A DNA stretch of 64,000 nucleotides from Methylophaga thalassica MP. GTDB taxonomy: Bacteria > Pseudomonadota > Gammaproteobacteria > Nitrosococcales > Methylophagaceae. The notes under the pieces were generated by a model that was not told the DNA's origin, ran no database searches, and worked only from the letters and a program-made list of their open reading frames with translations. The stretch is taken from NCBI RefSeq assembly GCF_000214595.1, contig NZ_AFIG01000001.1, positions 1,034,382 to 1,098,381 on the forward strand, written 5' to 3'. The number at the start of each line of letters is the position of its first letter. Within the stretch, counting starts at the first letter, position 1. This document shows positions 9,100 through 19,745 of this stretch, piece after piece. A program made the translations under genes and the position numbers.

Positions 9100-9236
9100 A
9101 TTTTTTCGCAAACTGCTAAGCAACACCGTGAAGTCGTGGTGTGAACTAACCATAAGTCAGTAAACAAGTTTCTGTTTAAATTCTGTGTCAAGTGGCATTG
9201 TATATAGTGGTTTGAGTCATGAATTCAAACAAAAAC

Positions 9237-9245
9237 TGTTACAAT
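9237..9245 (+). promoter_or_regulatory. Candidate extended -10 promoter for aceE
   Basis: TGTTACAAT fits an extended -10 element, 42 nt before the aceE ATG. I found no good -35 at the usual distance, so it is only a candidate. Confidence 0.35.
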
Positions 9246-9287
9246 GTTCCGCTGTTATTCATCGCGTTATGATTTGAGAAGGTATTT

Positions 9288-11942
9288 ATGACTGATTTTG
9301 TCGATCACGATCCACAGGAAACTCAAGAATGGCTTGATGCCCTTGAGTCTGTAATTGAGGCCGGTGGTGAGGAAAAAGCGCACTTTATCATTGAGAAGCT
9401 CATTGATATGGCTCGTCGCACCGGGATCAATCTCCCGTATAGCGCTAACACTGCATACGTCAACACCATCCCTGTTGATCAGCAAGAACGCATCCCTGGT
9501 GACCAGGCGATGGAACACAAGCTGAGATCTTATATTCGCTGGAATGCTATGGCGATGGTAGTGAAAGCTAATATGAAACCCGGCTCTGTCGGTGGTCATA
9601 TTGCTAGCTTTTCATCAGCAGCCACCCTTTACGATGTGGGCTTTAACCACTTCTTTAAAGGTGATGAATATGGCAACGGTGCAGATATGGTTTTTGTTCA
9701 AGGCCACTCATCACCTGGTATCTATGCTCGTTCATTCCTTGAAGGCAGACTGACCGAAGAACAATTAGAAAATTTCCGTTTCGAAGTAAACGGTAAAGGT
9801 CTGTCCTCATACCCACATCCATGGTTGATGCCTGATTATTGGCAGTTCCCAACCGTGTCAATGGGCTTAGGCCCCATCCTCGCCATCTATCAAGCACGCT
9901 TCATGAAATATATGCAGCATCGCGATATCGTTAAAACAGAAGGCCGTCATGTCTGGGCTTATCTGGGCGATGGTGAAATGGATGAGCCGGAATCACTAGG
10001 TGCGATCACTCTTGCGGGTCGTGAGAAGCTGGATAACCTTATCTATGTAGTTAACTGTAACTTACAGCGTCTGGATGGTCCTGTTCGCGGTAACGGTAAA
10101 ATCATACAAGAATTAGAAGCCTTATTCCGTGGCGCTGGCTGGAATGTCATTAAAGTCTTATGGGGTAGTGGCTGGGATCAGTTACTAGCTCGTGACACCA
10201 ATGGCCTGCTACTGAAACGTATGGAAGAAGTGGTTGATGGTGAATACCAGAACTATAAAGCGAAAGATGGTGCTTATGTTCGTAAACACTTCTTTGGCAA
10301 ATATCCTGAATTGTTAGAAATGGTTTCTGACATGACGGATGAGGATATCTGGCATTTGAGTCGTGGTGGTCATGATCCAAGAAAGATCTACGCTGCATAT
10401 AAACGAGCTGTAGACCATGTAGGACAACCGACAGTTATCCTTGCTAAAACCGTAAAAGGTTACGGTATGGGTGAAGCCGGTGAAGGCCAAAACACCACGC
10501 ACCAACAGAAGAAACTGGAAATCGAACAAATGAAACGATTCCGTGATCGTTTCAATATTCCTTTAACCGATGAAGAAGTGGATAAAGTCCCATTCATCAA
10601 GCTTAAAGATGACAGCCCAGAGAAGAAATATTTACTGGAACGTCGTAAAGAGTTGGGTGGTTTCTTACCAAAACGTAATAACAGTGCACCTGCACTGAAA
10701 ATTCCTGAATTAAAGCTGTTTGATGCCGTACTGAAATCAAGCGGTGATCGTGAACTTTCTACCACAATGGCGTTTGTTCGCGTCTTAACAGCACTGATTC
10801 GTGATAAACAGATCGGTAAGAATATTGTGCCAATCGTGCCAGACGAAGCCCGTACCTTCGGTATGGAAGGTCTGTTCCGTAGTGTCGGTATTTATTCCTC
10901 TTCTGGTCAACGTTATGAGCCTGAAGATTCAGGTAAAGTCATGTGGTACCGTGAAGATACCAAAGGTCAGATTCTGGAAGAAGGCATCAATGAAGCGGGT
11001 TCAATGGCTGAATGGGTTTCTGCTGCAACGGCTTACAGTAACTACAACGTTAATATGGTGCCGTTCTATATCTACTACTCGATGTTTGGTTATCAGCGTG
11101 TAGGTGATTTATGGTGGTTAGCGGGTGATATTCAAGCTAAAGGTTTCCTCATCGGGGGGACTGCAGGTCGTACGACCCTCAATGGTGAAGGTTTACAACA
11201 CCAGGATGGTCACAACCTGTTGATGGCAAATGCCATTCCAAACTGCATCAGTTATGACCCAACCTATGCCTACGAAATGGCGGTTATCGTTCATGATGGT
11301 ATGAAACGTATGTATGAGAAGCAGGAAAATGTCTTCTATTACATCACTGCGATGAATGAAAATTACAAACATCCTGATATGCCTGAAGGTGTCGAAGAGG
11401 GCATTATCAAAGGTCTGTATAAATTAAAAACGGGCGGTAAACACAAACTTAAAGCACAGCTTATGGGCAGTGGTACGATTCTACGTGAAGTGGAAGCGGC
11501 TGCGGAGTTGCTGGAAAAAGACTGGAAAGTCTCTGCTGATGTGTGGAGCGCGACCAGCATGAATGAATTGGTTCGTGATGGACAAGAGGTTGAACGTCAC
11601 AATCGCCTCAACCCAACCGCACCGAAGAAACGCAGCTATATTTCTGAATGCTTAGATGATGCAGCTGGTGTTGTGGTTGCAGCAACAGACTATGTACGTT
11701 TATATGCAGAACAAATTCGTCCATGGGTTAAAGCGAGCTATACCGTATTAGGTACAGATGGTTTTGGCCGTAGTGATACACGTGAAGCATTGCGTAGCTT
11801 CTTTGAAGTTGACCGCTATCATGTAGTGGTTGCAACTCTGCATGCATTAGCCGATGAAGGTCAGATCAAATACGATGTGGTTGCTGATGCAATCAAGAAG
11901 TATGAGATTAATGCTGATGCAATCAACCCAGTTAAGGCATAA
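9288..11942 (+). CDS. aceE: Pyruvate dehydrogenase E1 component (homodimeric type)
   Basis: Decarboxylates pyruvate with thiamine diphosphate and acetylates the lipoyl groups of E2. The 884-residue length matches E. coli AceE. The ThDP-binding motif is seen as GDGEMDEPES...NLIYVVNCN, together with the AceE-specific DGPVRGNGKIIQELE segment. It is the first gene of a three-gene PDH operon with a 3-bp gap to aceF. GAGAAGG precedes the ATG. Confidence 0.98.
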   Translation: MTDFVDHDPQETQEWLDALESVIEAGGEEKAHFIIEKLIDMARRTGINLPYSANTAYVNTIPVDQQERIPGDQAMEHKLRSYIRWNAMAMVVKANMKPGSVGGHIASFSSAATLYDVGFNHFFKGDEYGNGADMVFVQGHSSPGIYARSFLEGRLTEEQLENFRFEVNGKGLSSYPHPWLMPDYWQFPTVSMGLGPILAIYQARFMKYMQHRDIVKTEGRHVWAYLGDGEMDEPESLGAITLAGREKLDNLIYVVNCNLQRLDGPVRGNGKIIQELEALFRGAGWNVIKVLWGSGWDQLLARDTNGLLLKRMEEVVDGEYQNYKAKDGAYVRKHFFGKYPELLEMVSDMTDEDIWHLSRGGHDPRKIYAAYKRAVDHVGQPTVILAKTVKGYGMGEAGEGQNTTHQQKKLEIEQMKRFRDRFNIPLTDEEVDKVPFIKLKDDSPEKKYLLERRKELGGFLPKRNNSAPALKIPELKLFDAVLKSSGDRELSTTMAFVRVLTALIRDKQIGKNIVPIVPDEARTFGMEGLFRSVGIYSSSGQRYEPEDSGKVMWYREDTKGQILEEGINEAGSMAEWVSAATAYSNYNVNMVPFYIYYSMFGYQRVGDLWWLAGDIQAKGFLIGGTAGRTTLNGEGLQHQDGHNLLMANAIPNCISYDPTYAYEMAVIVHDGMKRMYEKQENVFYYITAMNENYKHPDMPEGVEEGIIKGLYKLKTGGKHKLKAQLMGSGTILREVEAAAELLEKDWKVSADVWSATSMNELVRDGQEVERHNRLNPTAPKKRSYISECLDDAAGVVVAATDYVRLYAEQIRPWVKASYTVLGTDGFGRSDTREALRSFFEVDRYHVVVATLHALADEGQIKYDVVADAIKKYEINADAINPVKA

Positions 11943-11945
11943 ATA

Positions 11946-13271
11946 ATGGCAGAATTAATTGAGTTAAAAGTTCCTGATATTGGTGACTTTGAGGCAGTCG
12001 AAATCATTGAAGTGCTTGTTGCTGTTGGCGATAGCATCGATGAAAACCAAGAAGTCATTACTGTTGAGTCTGATAAAGCGATGATGGAAATTCCAGCATC
12101 GCAAGCAGGCGTCATCAAAGAAATGAAAGTAGCCGTTGGTGATAAGGTGAGCGAAGGCACAGTTATCGCTATGCTTGAAGTGGCCGAAGGTGCTGGTGCT
12201 TCATCTGCAGAAGAAGCTAAACCCGAAGAAAAAACAGAAAAGCCAGCTGCTGCACCTACTGAAAATCCGCAGCCGAAACCGGAAGCGAAGGTTGAAGCAA
12301 GTCCTGCAGCCAATACGCCTCCAGCGGAAGCTATTCCTTATGCACCTGACAATAAATCGGGCATTCGCCGTGCACATGCTTCACCATCAGTACGTCGTTT
12401 TGCTCATGATTTAGGGGTCGTTTTAACCTCTGTAACCGGTAGTGGTCCTAAAGGTCGTATCACCAAGGAAGATGTTCAAAACTATGTGAAACAGGTCATG
12501 ACTGCACCAGCAGCTGCACCTGCTCAGACAGGTAGCGGTATCCCATCAGTACCTGTGGTGAATTTCGAACAGTTTGGTGATGTTGAAACACAAGAGTTAT
12601 CTCGAATTAAGAGAATTTCTGGCAAACATTTACATGCATGCTGGCTGAATATTCCTCATGTGACTCAGTTTGATGAAGCCGACATTACGGAGTTAGATGC
12701 TTTCCGTAAAGAAAATAAAGAAATGGCTGCGAAAAAAGGCGTTAACCTCACACCTTTAGTTTTCATCATGAAAGCGGTTGTTGCCTGTCTGAAACAATTC
12801 CCTGAGTTCAACGCGTCACTTAGTGAAGACAAAGAAAGTCTGATCCTGAAAAATTATTACAACCTGGGTGTGGCTGTCGATACACCTAATGGCCTTATGG
12901 TGCCAGTAATCAAGGATGTCGATAAAAAAGGTTTCCTTGAATTAGCCGGTGAGCTCGGTGATATCAGTGCCCGTGCACGTGAAGGTTCATTAACAGCCAA
13001 AGATTTACAGGGCGGCACATTCTCTATTTCAAGTCTTGGTGGTATTGGTGGACAATTCTTTACACCTATTGTCAATGCACCTGAGGTTGCTATCTTGGGC
13101 GTCAGCCGTCATCAAATGAAACCGGTTTGGAATGGAAAAGAGTTTGTTCCACGACTGATGTTGCCATTATCTGTATCGTATGACCATCGTGTTATTGATG
13201 GTGCAGCAGGTGCACGCTTTACCGTGATGCTCAGCCAAATGTTGTCCGATATTCGTAAGGTGCTGCTATGA
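11946..13271 (+). CDS. aceF: Dihydrolipoyllysine acetyltransferase (PDH E2), single lipoyl domain
   Basis: Core acyltransferase of the pyruvate dehydrogenase complex. It has one lipoyl domain (residues 1 to about 78, lipoyl-Lys44 in ESDKA), an Ala/Pro/Glu-rich linker, a peripheral subunit-binding domain ([14 protein letters not shown]), a second Ala/Pro linker and the catalytic domain ending with DHRVIDG. E. coli AceF has three lipoyl domains, so this is a short form at 441 residues. It overlaps lpd by 4 bp. Confidence 0.97.
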   Translation: MAELIELKVPDIGDFEAVEIIEVLVAVGDSIDENQEVITVESDKAMMEIPASQAGVIKEMKVAVGDKVSEGTVIAMLEVAEGAGASSAEEAKPEEKTEKPAAAPTENPQPKPEAKVEASPAANTPPAEAIPYAPDNKSGIRRAHASPSVRRFAHDLGVVLTSVTGSGPKGRITKEDVQNYVKQVMTAPAAAPAQTGSGIPSVPVVNFEQFGDVETQELSRIKRISGKHLHACWLNIPHVTQFDEADITELDAFRKENKEMAAKKGVNLTPLVFIMKAVVACLKQFPEFNASLSEDKESLILKNYYNLGVAVDTPNGLMVPVIKDVDKKGFLELAGELGDISARAREGSLTAKDLQGGTFSISSLGGIGGQFFTPIVNAPEVAILGVSRHQMKPVWNGKEFVPRLMLPLSVSYDHRVIDGAAGARFTVMLSQMLSDIRKVLL

Positions 13272-15040
13272 GTGAAATAGAAGTAAAAGTCCCGGATATT
13301 GGTGATTTTGATGCTGTTGAAATCATTGAAGTGCTGGTTAGTGAGGGTGATGTTGTTGAAGAAAATCAGGACATTATCACGCTAGAGTCAGACAAGGCTG
13401 CGATGGAGATTCCAAGCACGGCCAAAGGTAAAATTGTCAGCTTAAAAGTGGCTGTGGGTGACAAAGTATCGAAAGGTGATGTCATTCTGACGCTTGAAGC
13501 TGAACAGCCAGCTGGTGAAAACACGGATTCAAAAGCTCCAGCAACGGAAACTAAAGCTACTGCACCTGCAGCTGAAAAAACGGCACCGACACCCGCAGCG
13601 GCGCCGAAAGGTGATGCTGATGTACATGCCGAGGTATTAGTGCTGGGTTCCGGTCCTGGTGGCTACACTGCTGCGTTCAGAGCTGCTGACCTTGGTAAAC
13701 AGGTTGTGATGGTAGAGCGCCATGAACGTATTGGTGGTGTTTGTCTTAACGTCGGTTGTATTCCATCTAAAGCACTGTTACACACTGCACAGATTATTAA
13801 TGAAGCTGAAGAAATGTCGCATCACGGGGTTAAATTCAATAAACCTCAGATTGATATTCGTGAATTAGAATCATGGAAAAGCAGTGTTGTTAATCAGCTG
13901 ACTGGGGGATTAAAAGCCTTAGCCAAAACACGCAAAGTCACGATCATTCAGGGTGAGGGGAGCTTTACCAGTCCAAACACCTTGAAAGTAGAAGGTCCTG
14001 ATGGCGAGAAAATGATTTCGTTTGATAACTGCATTATTGCTGCCGGTTCTCGTGTCACTAAAATCCCGGTGTTTCCAAATGATGATCCAAGAATGATGGA
14101 TTCGACCGATGCACTGGAACTGGAAGATGTACCAGAGAAATTATTGGTCATCGGCGGTGGCATTATCGGACTGGAAATGGCGACTGTCTATGATGCCTTA
14201 GGATCAAAGATCACCGTCGTTGAATTGCAGGATAGTCTGATTCCGGGTGCAGATAAAGATATCGTAAAACCATTGCTCAAACGTGTGCAGGAAAAATACG
14301 ACAATATTTACCTGAACACAAAAGTCAGTAATATTGAGCCGAAAGATGACGGTTTATTGGTGACCTTTGAAGGTAAAGAGGCACCTGAACAAGCTATGTT
14401 TGACAAAATACTGGTTGCTGTCGGACGCTCACCGAACGGTAAGCTGATTAATGCTGAAGCAGCGGGTGTTATAGTGACTGATCATGGCTTTATTGAAACA
14501 GATGGTCAGATGCGTACTAACGTCCCTCATATTTTTGCCATAGGGGATATTGTTGGTCAGCCTATGTTGGCACACAAAGCCACCCATGAAGGTAAAGTTG
14601 CTGCTGAAGTTATTGCTGGACAGAAATCGGTATTTGAACCAATGACGATTCCTTCTGTTGCTTACACCGATCCGGAAGTCGCATGGATGGGTATGAGTGA
14701 AGATGAAGCGAAAAAACAAGGTATCGACTACGTCAAAGGAGCTTTCCCATGGGCAGCCAGCGGTCGAAGCTTGAGTCTTGGCCGTGATGAAGGTCTGACA
14801 AAAGCCTTGTTTGAAAAAGAAACGGGCCGCTTGATTGGTGCTGGTATTGTCGGTCCCAATGCCGGTGAATTAATTGCTGAAGCAGTTTTAGCTTTAGAGA
14901 TGGGCGCTGATGCAGAAGATATTGGTCTGACTATTCACCCGCATCCAACATTATCTGAAACACTAGGTTTTGCTGCTGAAATGGCGGAAGGTTCGATTAC
15001 CGATCTGATGCCTCCACGCAAGACATTGCACTCTAAGTAA
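13268..15040 (+). CDS. lpd: Dihydrolipoamide dehydrogenase (E3) with N-terminal lipoyl domain
   Basis: Reoxidises dihydrolipoamide using FAD and NAD+. Residues 1 to about 78 are a lipoyl domain (Lys43 in ESDKA) joined by an Ala/Pro linker to a standard E3. The E3 part shows the FAD site [11 protein letters not shown], redox disulfide [16 protein letters not shown] site [10 protein letters not shown] and C-terminal HPHPTLSET base. The 590-residue length reflects the extra domain. Such lipoyl-E3 fusions are known in some bacteria. It is the last gene of the PDH operon and ends 35 bp before a strong terminator. Confidence 0.97.
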   Translation: MSEIEVKVPDIGDFDAVEIIEVLVSEGDVVEENQDIITLESDKAAMEIPSTAKGKIVSLKVAVGDKVSKGDVILTLEAEQPAGENTDSKAPATETKATAPAAEKTAPTPAAAPKGDADVHAEVLVLGSGPGGYTAAFRAADLGKQVVMVERHERIGGVCLNVGCIPSKALLHTAQIINEAEEMSHHGVKFNKPQIDIRELESWKSSVVNQLTGGLKALAKTRKVTIIQGEGSFTSPNTLKVEGPDGEKMISFDNCIIAAGSRVTKIPVFPNDDPRMMDSTDALELEDVPEKLLVIGGGIIGLEMATVYDALGSKITVVELQDSLIPGADKDIVKPLLKRVQEKYDNIYLNTKVSNIEPKDDGLLVTFEGKEAPEQAMFDKILVAVGRSPNGKLINAEAAGVIVTDHGFIETDGQMRTNVPHIFAIGDIVGQPMLAHKATHEGKVAAEVIAGQKSVFEPMTIPSVAYTDPEVAWMGMSEDEAKKQGIDYVKGAFPWAASGRSLSLGRDEGLTKALFEKETGRLIGAGIVGPNAGELIAEAVLALEMGADAEDIGLTIHPHPTLSETLGFAAEMAEGSITDLMPPRKTLHSK

Positions 15041-15075
15041 GCCTGTGTAAACTGGCTATAGCCAGTAATTAATGG

Positions 15076-15114
15076 GGGTATATCTGTGTTTTACACAGGT
15101 ATACCCGTTTTTTT
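15076..15114 (+). terminator. Rho-independent terminator of the aceEF-lpd operon
   Basis: A 14-bp stem (15076-15089 with 15093-15106, one G-U pair) with a TTT loop, followed by seven T residues at 15108-15114. Confidence 0.93.
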
Positions 15115-15137
15115 GTCTATTATTTTTATTTGAGTTA

Positions 15138-15938
15138 ATGACGAGCAAGGGCCATTTTGATGCCACGTTAAAACCGCCACTCAAATGGGCAGGGGGGAAA
15201 CGCTGGTTATTACCCGTTCTTAAACGCTACTGGAGTAAACATCAGCAATCCAGACTGGTGGAACCCTTCTGTGGTGGGCTTTCTGTCGCGCTCGGCCTGG
15301 CACCTGAGCGTGCGTTACTCAATGATGTCAATCCTGCATTAATCAATTTTTACCAGCATTTAAGTGAAGGACTAGAGGTTGATATATCATTCATTAATGA
15401 TGAATCAGCTTACTATCATTGTCGTGATGAATTTAATCAACTGAATGCTAAACAAAATAATCCGGCACGTGCAGCACAATTGTTCTATTACTTAAACCGA
15501 ACGGGTTATAACGGTTTATGTCGTTTTAACAGTAGTGGTGGTTACAATGTGCCTTTCGGTCGCTATAAAACCATTAATTATTTAGAGAGTTTTATTGACT
15601 ATCAGCCGATTTTGTCCCGTTGGCAATTCAGTTGTCAGGATTTCGAAACAATACCACTCGAATCTATGGATTTTGTGTATGCGGATCCGCCATATGACAC
15701 GCCTTTTCATCAATATTCACAAAAAGGCTTTAAGTGGGAAGATCAAGAGCGGCTCGCACTTTGGTTAAGTCAGCATGATGGCCCTGTTTTATTATCAAAC
15801 CAAGCCACAGATAGAATTATTGATTTATATCGAAAACTTGGATTTAGACTTCGATATCTTGATGCTCCACGATTAATAAGTTGTAAAGGAAATGGTCGTA
15901 AAGCCGTGAAAGAAGTGCTTGCAATCCGTGGTTTTTGA
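15138..15938 (+). CDS. dam: D12-class DNA adenine N6-methyltransferase (Dam-like)
   Basis: Methylates adenine in DNA, GATC if it is a true Dam. It contains the SAM-binding LKWAGGKRW motif near residue 15, the Dam-type TGYNGLCRFNSSGGYNVPFG block and the catalytic ADPPYDTPF (DPPY) motif. The open frame continues upstream through the terminator to 15072, but ATG 15138 starts the alignable protein (266 residues). No restriction enzyme gene is nearby, so a housekeeping methylase role in mismatch repair, replication timing or gene control is likely. Confidence 0.88.
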   Translation: MTSKGHFDATLKPPLKWAGGKRWLLPVLKRYWSKHQQSRLVEPFCGGLSVALGLAPERALLNDVNPALINFYQHLSEGLEVDISFINDESAYYHCRDEFNQLNAKQNNPARAAQLFYYLNRTGYNGLCRFNSSGGYNVPFGRYKTINYLESFIDYQPILSRWQFSCQDFETIPLESMDFVYADPPYDTPFHQYSQKGFKWEDQERLALWLSQHDGPVLLSNQATDRIIDLYRKLGFRLRYLDAPRLISCKGNGRKAVKEVLAIRGF

Positions 15939-16047
15939 TACAATACGCGTTCTTTTTTATTCAAGTTAATTTCTATCTTGCCGATGTTATTACTATGGTG
16001 ATTTAGGGATTAAGTCAGCTAATTTTTTACAGGAATAAATATCACCC

Positions 16048-17265
16048 ATGTCTAAGATCAACAAAGTCGTTTTAGCCTATTCAGGTGGACTGGATACTTC
16101 CGTTATTTTGAAGTGGTTGCAGGATAAATATGAGTGTGAAGTAGTTACTTTCACAGCTGACCTTGGGCAGGGTGAAGAAGTTGAACCAGCCAGAGCAAAA
16201 GCAAAATCGCTAGGTATCAAAGAAATTTACATTGAAGATTTACGTGAAGAGTTTGCGCGTGATTACGTTTTCCCAATGTTTCGTGCGAATGCCATCTATG
16301 AAGGCGAATACTTATTAGGCACCTCCATCGCACGTCCATTGATCGCAAAACGTTTGGTTGAGATTGCTAATCAAACCGGTGCTGAAGCGGTTTCACATGG
16401 TGCTACAGGTAAAGGTAACGACCAAGTCCGTTTTGAACTTGGTGCCTATGCCTTGAACCCTAACATTAAAGTTATCGCACCTTGGAGAGAATGGGACTTA
16501 TTGTCTCGTCAAAAGCTACTTGATTACGCTGAACAGCACGGTATTCCAGTAGAAATGAAACAAGGTAAAAAGTCGCCTTATTCGATGGATGCGAACTTGT
16601 TACATATCTCCTATGAAGGCGGTATTTTGGAAGATCCATGGGCTGAACCTGAAGAGTCTATGTGGCGTTGGTCTGTGTCACCAGAAAATGCGCCAGACAA
16701 AGCAACTTATCTTGAATTAACCTACGAAAAAGGTGATATCACTGCAATTAATGGTGAAGCAATGTCGCCTGCGACTGTGATGACGTATTTGAATAAAGTT
16801 GCTGGCGAAAACGGTATCGGTCGCCTGGATATTGTTGAAAATCGTTACGTCGGGATGAAGTCTCGAGGTTGTTATGAAACACCTGCGGGCACAGTAATGT
16901 TGAAAGCGCACCGTGCTATTGAATCTTTAACGCTGGACCGAGAAGTTGCACATCTTAAAGATGAATTGATGCCACGTTATGCCTCGCTGATCTATAACGG
17001 ATACTGGTGGGCACCAGAGCGTGTGATGCTTCAGAAAATGATTGATGAATCACAGCAAACAGTTAACGGTAAAGTACGTATCAAATTATATAAGGGTAAT
17101 GTTTCTGTGGTTGGTCGTGCGTCAGATACGGATAGCTTGTTTGATGAGTCAATTGCAACGTTTGAAGATGACGCCGGTGCTTATAATCAAAAGGACGCTG
17201 AAGGCTTCATCAAATTGAACGCCTTGCGTCTGAAAATTGCTGGGAAGGCAAAGCGTAAGGTCTAA
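16048..17265 (+). CDS. argG: Argininosuccinate synthase
   Basis: Joins citrulline and aspartate using ATP in arginine synthesis. The N-terminal PP-loop AYSGGLDTS is clear, as are [13 protein letters not shown] and [17 protein letters not shown]. The 405-residue length is standard. AGGAATAAAT precedes the ATG. The next gene begins 23 bp downstream, so the diguanylate cyclase could be on the same transcript. Confidence 0.98.
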   Translation: MSKINKVVLAYSGGLDTSVILKWLQDKYECEVVTFTADLGQGEEVEPARAKAKSLGIKEIYIEDLREEFARDYVFPMFRANAIYEGEYLLGTSIARPLIAKRLVEIANQTGAEAVSHGATGKGNDQVRFELGAYALNPNIKVIAPWREWDLLSRQKLLDYAEQHGIPVEMKQGKKSPYSMDANLLHISYEGGILEDPWAEPEESMWRWSVSPENAPDKATYLELTYEKGDITAINGEAMSPATVMTYLNKVAGENGIGRLDIVENRYVGMKSRGCYETPAGTVMLKAHRAIESLTLDREVAHLKDELMPRYASLIYNGYWWAPERVMLQKMIDESQQTVNGKVRIKLYKGNVSVVGRASDTDSLFDESIATFEDDAGAYNQKDAEGFIKLNALRLKIAGKAKRKV

Positions 17266-17288
17266 CAAACCTCACGCAGGCTTTAAGC

Positions 17289-18326
17289 ATGGACTACAAT
17301 GAATTATCTGATAAAGCCGCAGAATATATGCGGCTTGCATTGCCTCTGATGCGCAAACATGGAGTGCCAATGACACCAGATAATTATACGGTCTGGTATG
17401 AGCATGTATCTGGTGGTAACCAAGAGCTTTCGCTGTCTATCCAAGATATGGTGAAAGAAACGCCGCTATTAAGTGAGAGTCAATGCAAGACCCTGTTCAA
17501 GCGATTTTTCAATATAGAAAAAGAGCGTGAAGAAGTTTATCAAATGCGTCTTGAATTGGCGCGCTTGCTGAAAGAAGTCATTAATTTTATCTATAGCAGT
17601 GTCATGCATACGGATAAAACGAATCAGCGATTAAACGATCTAATGAGTCGGATTAACCGTGATATGTCTGCTGCAGAAATTCATCAGATTGTCGATGATA
17701 TTCTCGCTGAAACACGGCAGGCGATGAATAGTGGTGAGTTGCTGACTGAGCGTTTAAATACTGCGATGACTGAGGTAGAAAAACTCAAGAAAGAGTTTGA
17801 CGTTTCTAAGCAAGAAGCAAAAACAGACACATTGACAGGCTTAGCTAACCGTAAAGCCTTTGATGATGTGGTAAGCAAAGTCACCAATGATGCAGATGAT
17901 TCCGGGCTGGATGTCTGCATTATCTTCGCCGACCTTGATATGTTTAAAAATATTAATGATAAACATGGGCACTTGGTCGGTGATCAGGTGCTGCGTGTGG
18001 TGGCGAATGCATTAAAAGATAGTGTTAAAGGACGTGATCTTGTTGCAAGATACGGTGGTGAGGAATTTGCCATTGTCCTACTGAATACCAGTCTGCAGAA
18101 TGCAAAAAATGTTGCTGAAAATATTCGTCAGGAAATTGCTTCTAAACGTATACAGCGCAAAGATACCAGGGAGTCACTGGGTGTTATCACCATGTCATTT
18201 GGTGTGGCACGTTATGTTAGCTCTGAAGGTAGTGAGAGTTTCATGCAGCGAGCTGACAGAGCTTTATATATGTCTAAGAGGAAAGGGCGCAACTGTGTGT
18301 CAGAAGCGCCACCTCCAATCATTTAG
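17289..18326 (+). CDS. GGDEF diguanylate cyclase
   Basis: Predicted to make cyclic di-GMP. Residues 1 to about 170 form a helical N-terminal domain with no membrane segment (PDNYTVWYEHVSGG), probably a cytoplasmic sensor or dimerisation part. A coiled-coil linker leads to the GGDEF domain, starting TDTLTGLANRKAFD, with active site ARYGGEEFAIVL. The product-inhibition I-site (RxxD five residues before GGEEF) reads KGRD, so the key arginine is changed. The gene overlaps the convergent nitroreductase by 8 bp. Confidence 0.93.
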   Translation: MDYNELSDKAAEYMRLALPLMRKHGVPMTPDNYTVWYEHVSGGNQELSLSIQDMVKETPLLSESQCKTLFKRFFNIEKEREEVYQMRLELARLLKEVINFIYSSVMHTDKTNQRLNDLMSRINRDMSAAEIHQIVDDILAETRQAMNSGELLTERLNTAMTEVEKLKKEFDVSKQEAKTDTLTGLANRKAFDDVVSKVTNDADDSGLDVCIIFADLDMFKNINDKHGHLVGDQVLRVVANALKDSVKGRDLVARYGGEEFAIVLLNTSLQNAKNVAENIRQEIASKRIQRKDTRESLGVITMSFGVARYVSSEGSESFMQRADRALYMSKRKGRNCVSEAPPPII

Positions 18327-18936
18327 TTTCGTCTGGAAACTTGTCTGTAAACAGGACTTCATCTAGCTCTAACTGCCCCGAGCGTGGACGTGCTTCCTGT
18401 AGTTTTTTACCGATTGTAATCATCATTACAATGACGTGATCATGAGGCAAATTGATAATTCTTGCCACTTTATCAAAGTCAAAACCATCCATTGGGCATG
18501 AATCATAACCCATGCCTTTTGCCATTAACATAATAGTGCTGGCAGCAATGCCGACAGATCGAAAACATTCATCGCGCTGCCCCTGATGATGGTTGGTGTA
18601 ATAACCTTCAATGGCTGGCAGCATGAAGTCTTGTACTTCTTTTGGAGCATGACGCCAGTAGCGTTGAGGATCTTTCTCCCAGGCATTTAAATCGGCACAC
18701 AGCACTAATAACATCGACGAATCTGTGACTTGAGCTTGACCGTAACTGGCTTCGCGGATTTCTTGACGAAGCTGTTTATCTTCAACATTAATAAAACGCC
18801 AGTGCTGAAGATTAAATGCTGTTGGAGATAATATCGCATGCTCCATTAATGTTCTGACTTCTTCTTTTGTCATTGTGTGGTCAGGGTCATAATGTTTAAC
18901 AGAACGACGGGTAAGAATCGCTTCTTTGATATCCAT
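18319..18936 (-). CDS. NAD(P)H nitroreductase family protein
   Basis: FMN-dependent oxidoreductase of the nitroreductase fold, 205 residues. The N-terminal RRSVKHYDPDHTMTKEE and SPTAFNLQHWRFINV segments bind FMN in this family, and GIAASTIMLMAKGMGYDSCP marks the second conserved region. The substrate cannot be read from the sequence. It lies 14 bp downstream of the secretin-N-like gene on the same strand and may end a purB-DUF7931-secretin-N transcript. Confidence 0.9.
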   Translation of the reverse strand: MDIKEAILTRRSVKHYDPDHTMTKEEVRTLMEHAILSPTAFNLQHWRFINVEDKQLRQEIREASYGQAQVTDSSMLLVLCADLNAWEKDPQRYWRHAPKEVQDFMLPAIEGYYTNHHQGQRDECFRSVGIAASTIMLMAKGMGYDSCPMDGFDFDKVARIINLPHDHVIVMMITIGKKLQEARPRSGQLELDEVLFTDKFPDETK

Positions 18937-18950
18937 AAATACTCTTGTGA

Positions 18951-19745
18951 TTAATTTGAAGATGTTTCGACTTTCAGATAGATAATTTGTTGCTGGCCTT
19001 GATGTGTTTGATACTGTTTCAGCCCCTCTTTTTGTTCATGCTGATCTTCTGAAACATAGGCTATTTCTATCCATTGGCCTAATTTGCCATGTACGGTGCT
19101 GATAAGGTTACTACTGTTAATTTGCCCATCGTGGCTACGGTCAGAGAAAAAAGGGTGTATTTCTACCTTCACATTATTATCTGACAGCAAAAAGGGGACA
19201 GCCATAAATCCTCTTGAGGTCGATATATATTGTGTATTCGAGGCGAAACCGATATTGCCATTGGCGTTAACGAAGTATAGATAGTCTTTTTCTGGTCTAG
19301 CATTACCGATATTGATAGCAATCGGCTGTCCAGCAATACCTTGCGCGCTATAACGATTATTTTTATCGTCTTTGCCTTTTGTTGACCATTGTTTTATTGA
19401 TACTGATGCATTGGGTTCTTCCGTGGACAGTTCGATATTGGCCTGATGACCAGACTGATGATTGAGCTGTTCAGATGTCTGCCAGACAGTGACCAGAACA
19501 GACTTCAGAGGAACATCCAGCTTTTTAATCAGCTGTTCAACATTTGCTACAGTAGCGCGATCAGACTTCAAAATAAGCATATTGTCGTACGCTTTTATCG
19601 TGGCTGACTCGGGGAGAAAAGGGCGGACTTGATCGACAACCTCACTTGCCAAGCGATGCTTCAGGCTGATGGTATGAATGTCGGAATCTGCAAATAAGCT
19701 CTTGCAGAACATTAGTATCGCAACGGTCAGAATGAGTTTTTTCAT
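18951..19745 (-). CDS. Secreted protein with secretin N-domain-like fold
   Basis: A 264-residue exported protein with a signal peptide (MKKLILTVAILMFCKSLFA). Residues about 25-100 (ISLKHRLASEVVDQVRPFLP through LIKKLDVPLKSVLVTV) resemble the N1/NolW repeat of type II/III secretins. The C-terminal 150 residues are beta-rich without the secretin pore domain. It is therefore a secretin-N-only protein rather than a pore. It overlaps the DUF7931 gene by 4 bp, which suggests a functional pair. The role is unknown. Confidence 0.7.
   Translation of the reverse strand: MKKLILTVAILMFCKSLFADSDIHTISLKHRLASEVVDQVRPFLPESATIKAYDNMLILKSDRATVANVEQLIKKLDVPLKSVLVTVWQTSEQLNHQSGHQANIELSTEEPNASVSIKQWSTKGKDDKNNRYSAQGIAGQPIAINIGNARPEKDYLYFVNANGNIGFASNTQYISTSRGFMAVPFLLSDNNVKVEIHPFFSDRSHDGQINSSNLISTVHGKLGQWIEIAYVSEDQHEQKEGLKQYQTHQGQQQIIYLKVETSSN

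Noticed and set aside
9111-9142. Weak hairpin (ACACC...GGTGT) after msrQ
   Set aside because: Short imperfect stem without a T run, so not called as a terminator.
11861-12313. 150-codon minus-strand frame opposite aceF, rich in Ala/Ser/Gly
   Set aside because: It is the antisense of the Ala/Pro/Glu-rich linker of AceF; low-complexity codons keep the opposite frame open. No start context or family resemblance.
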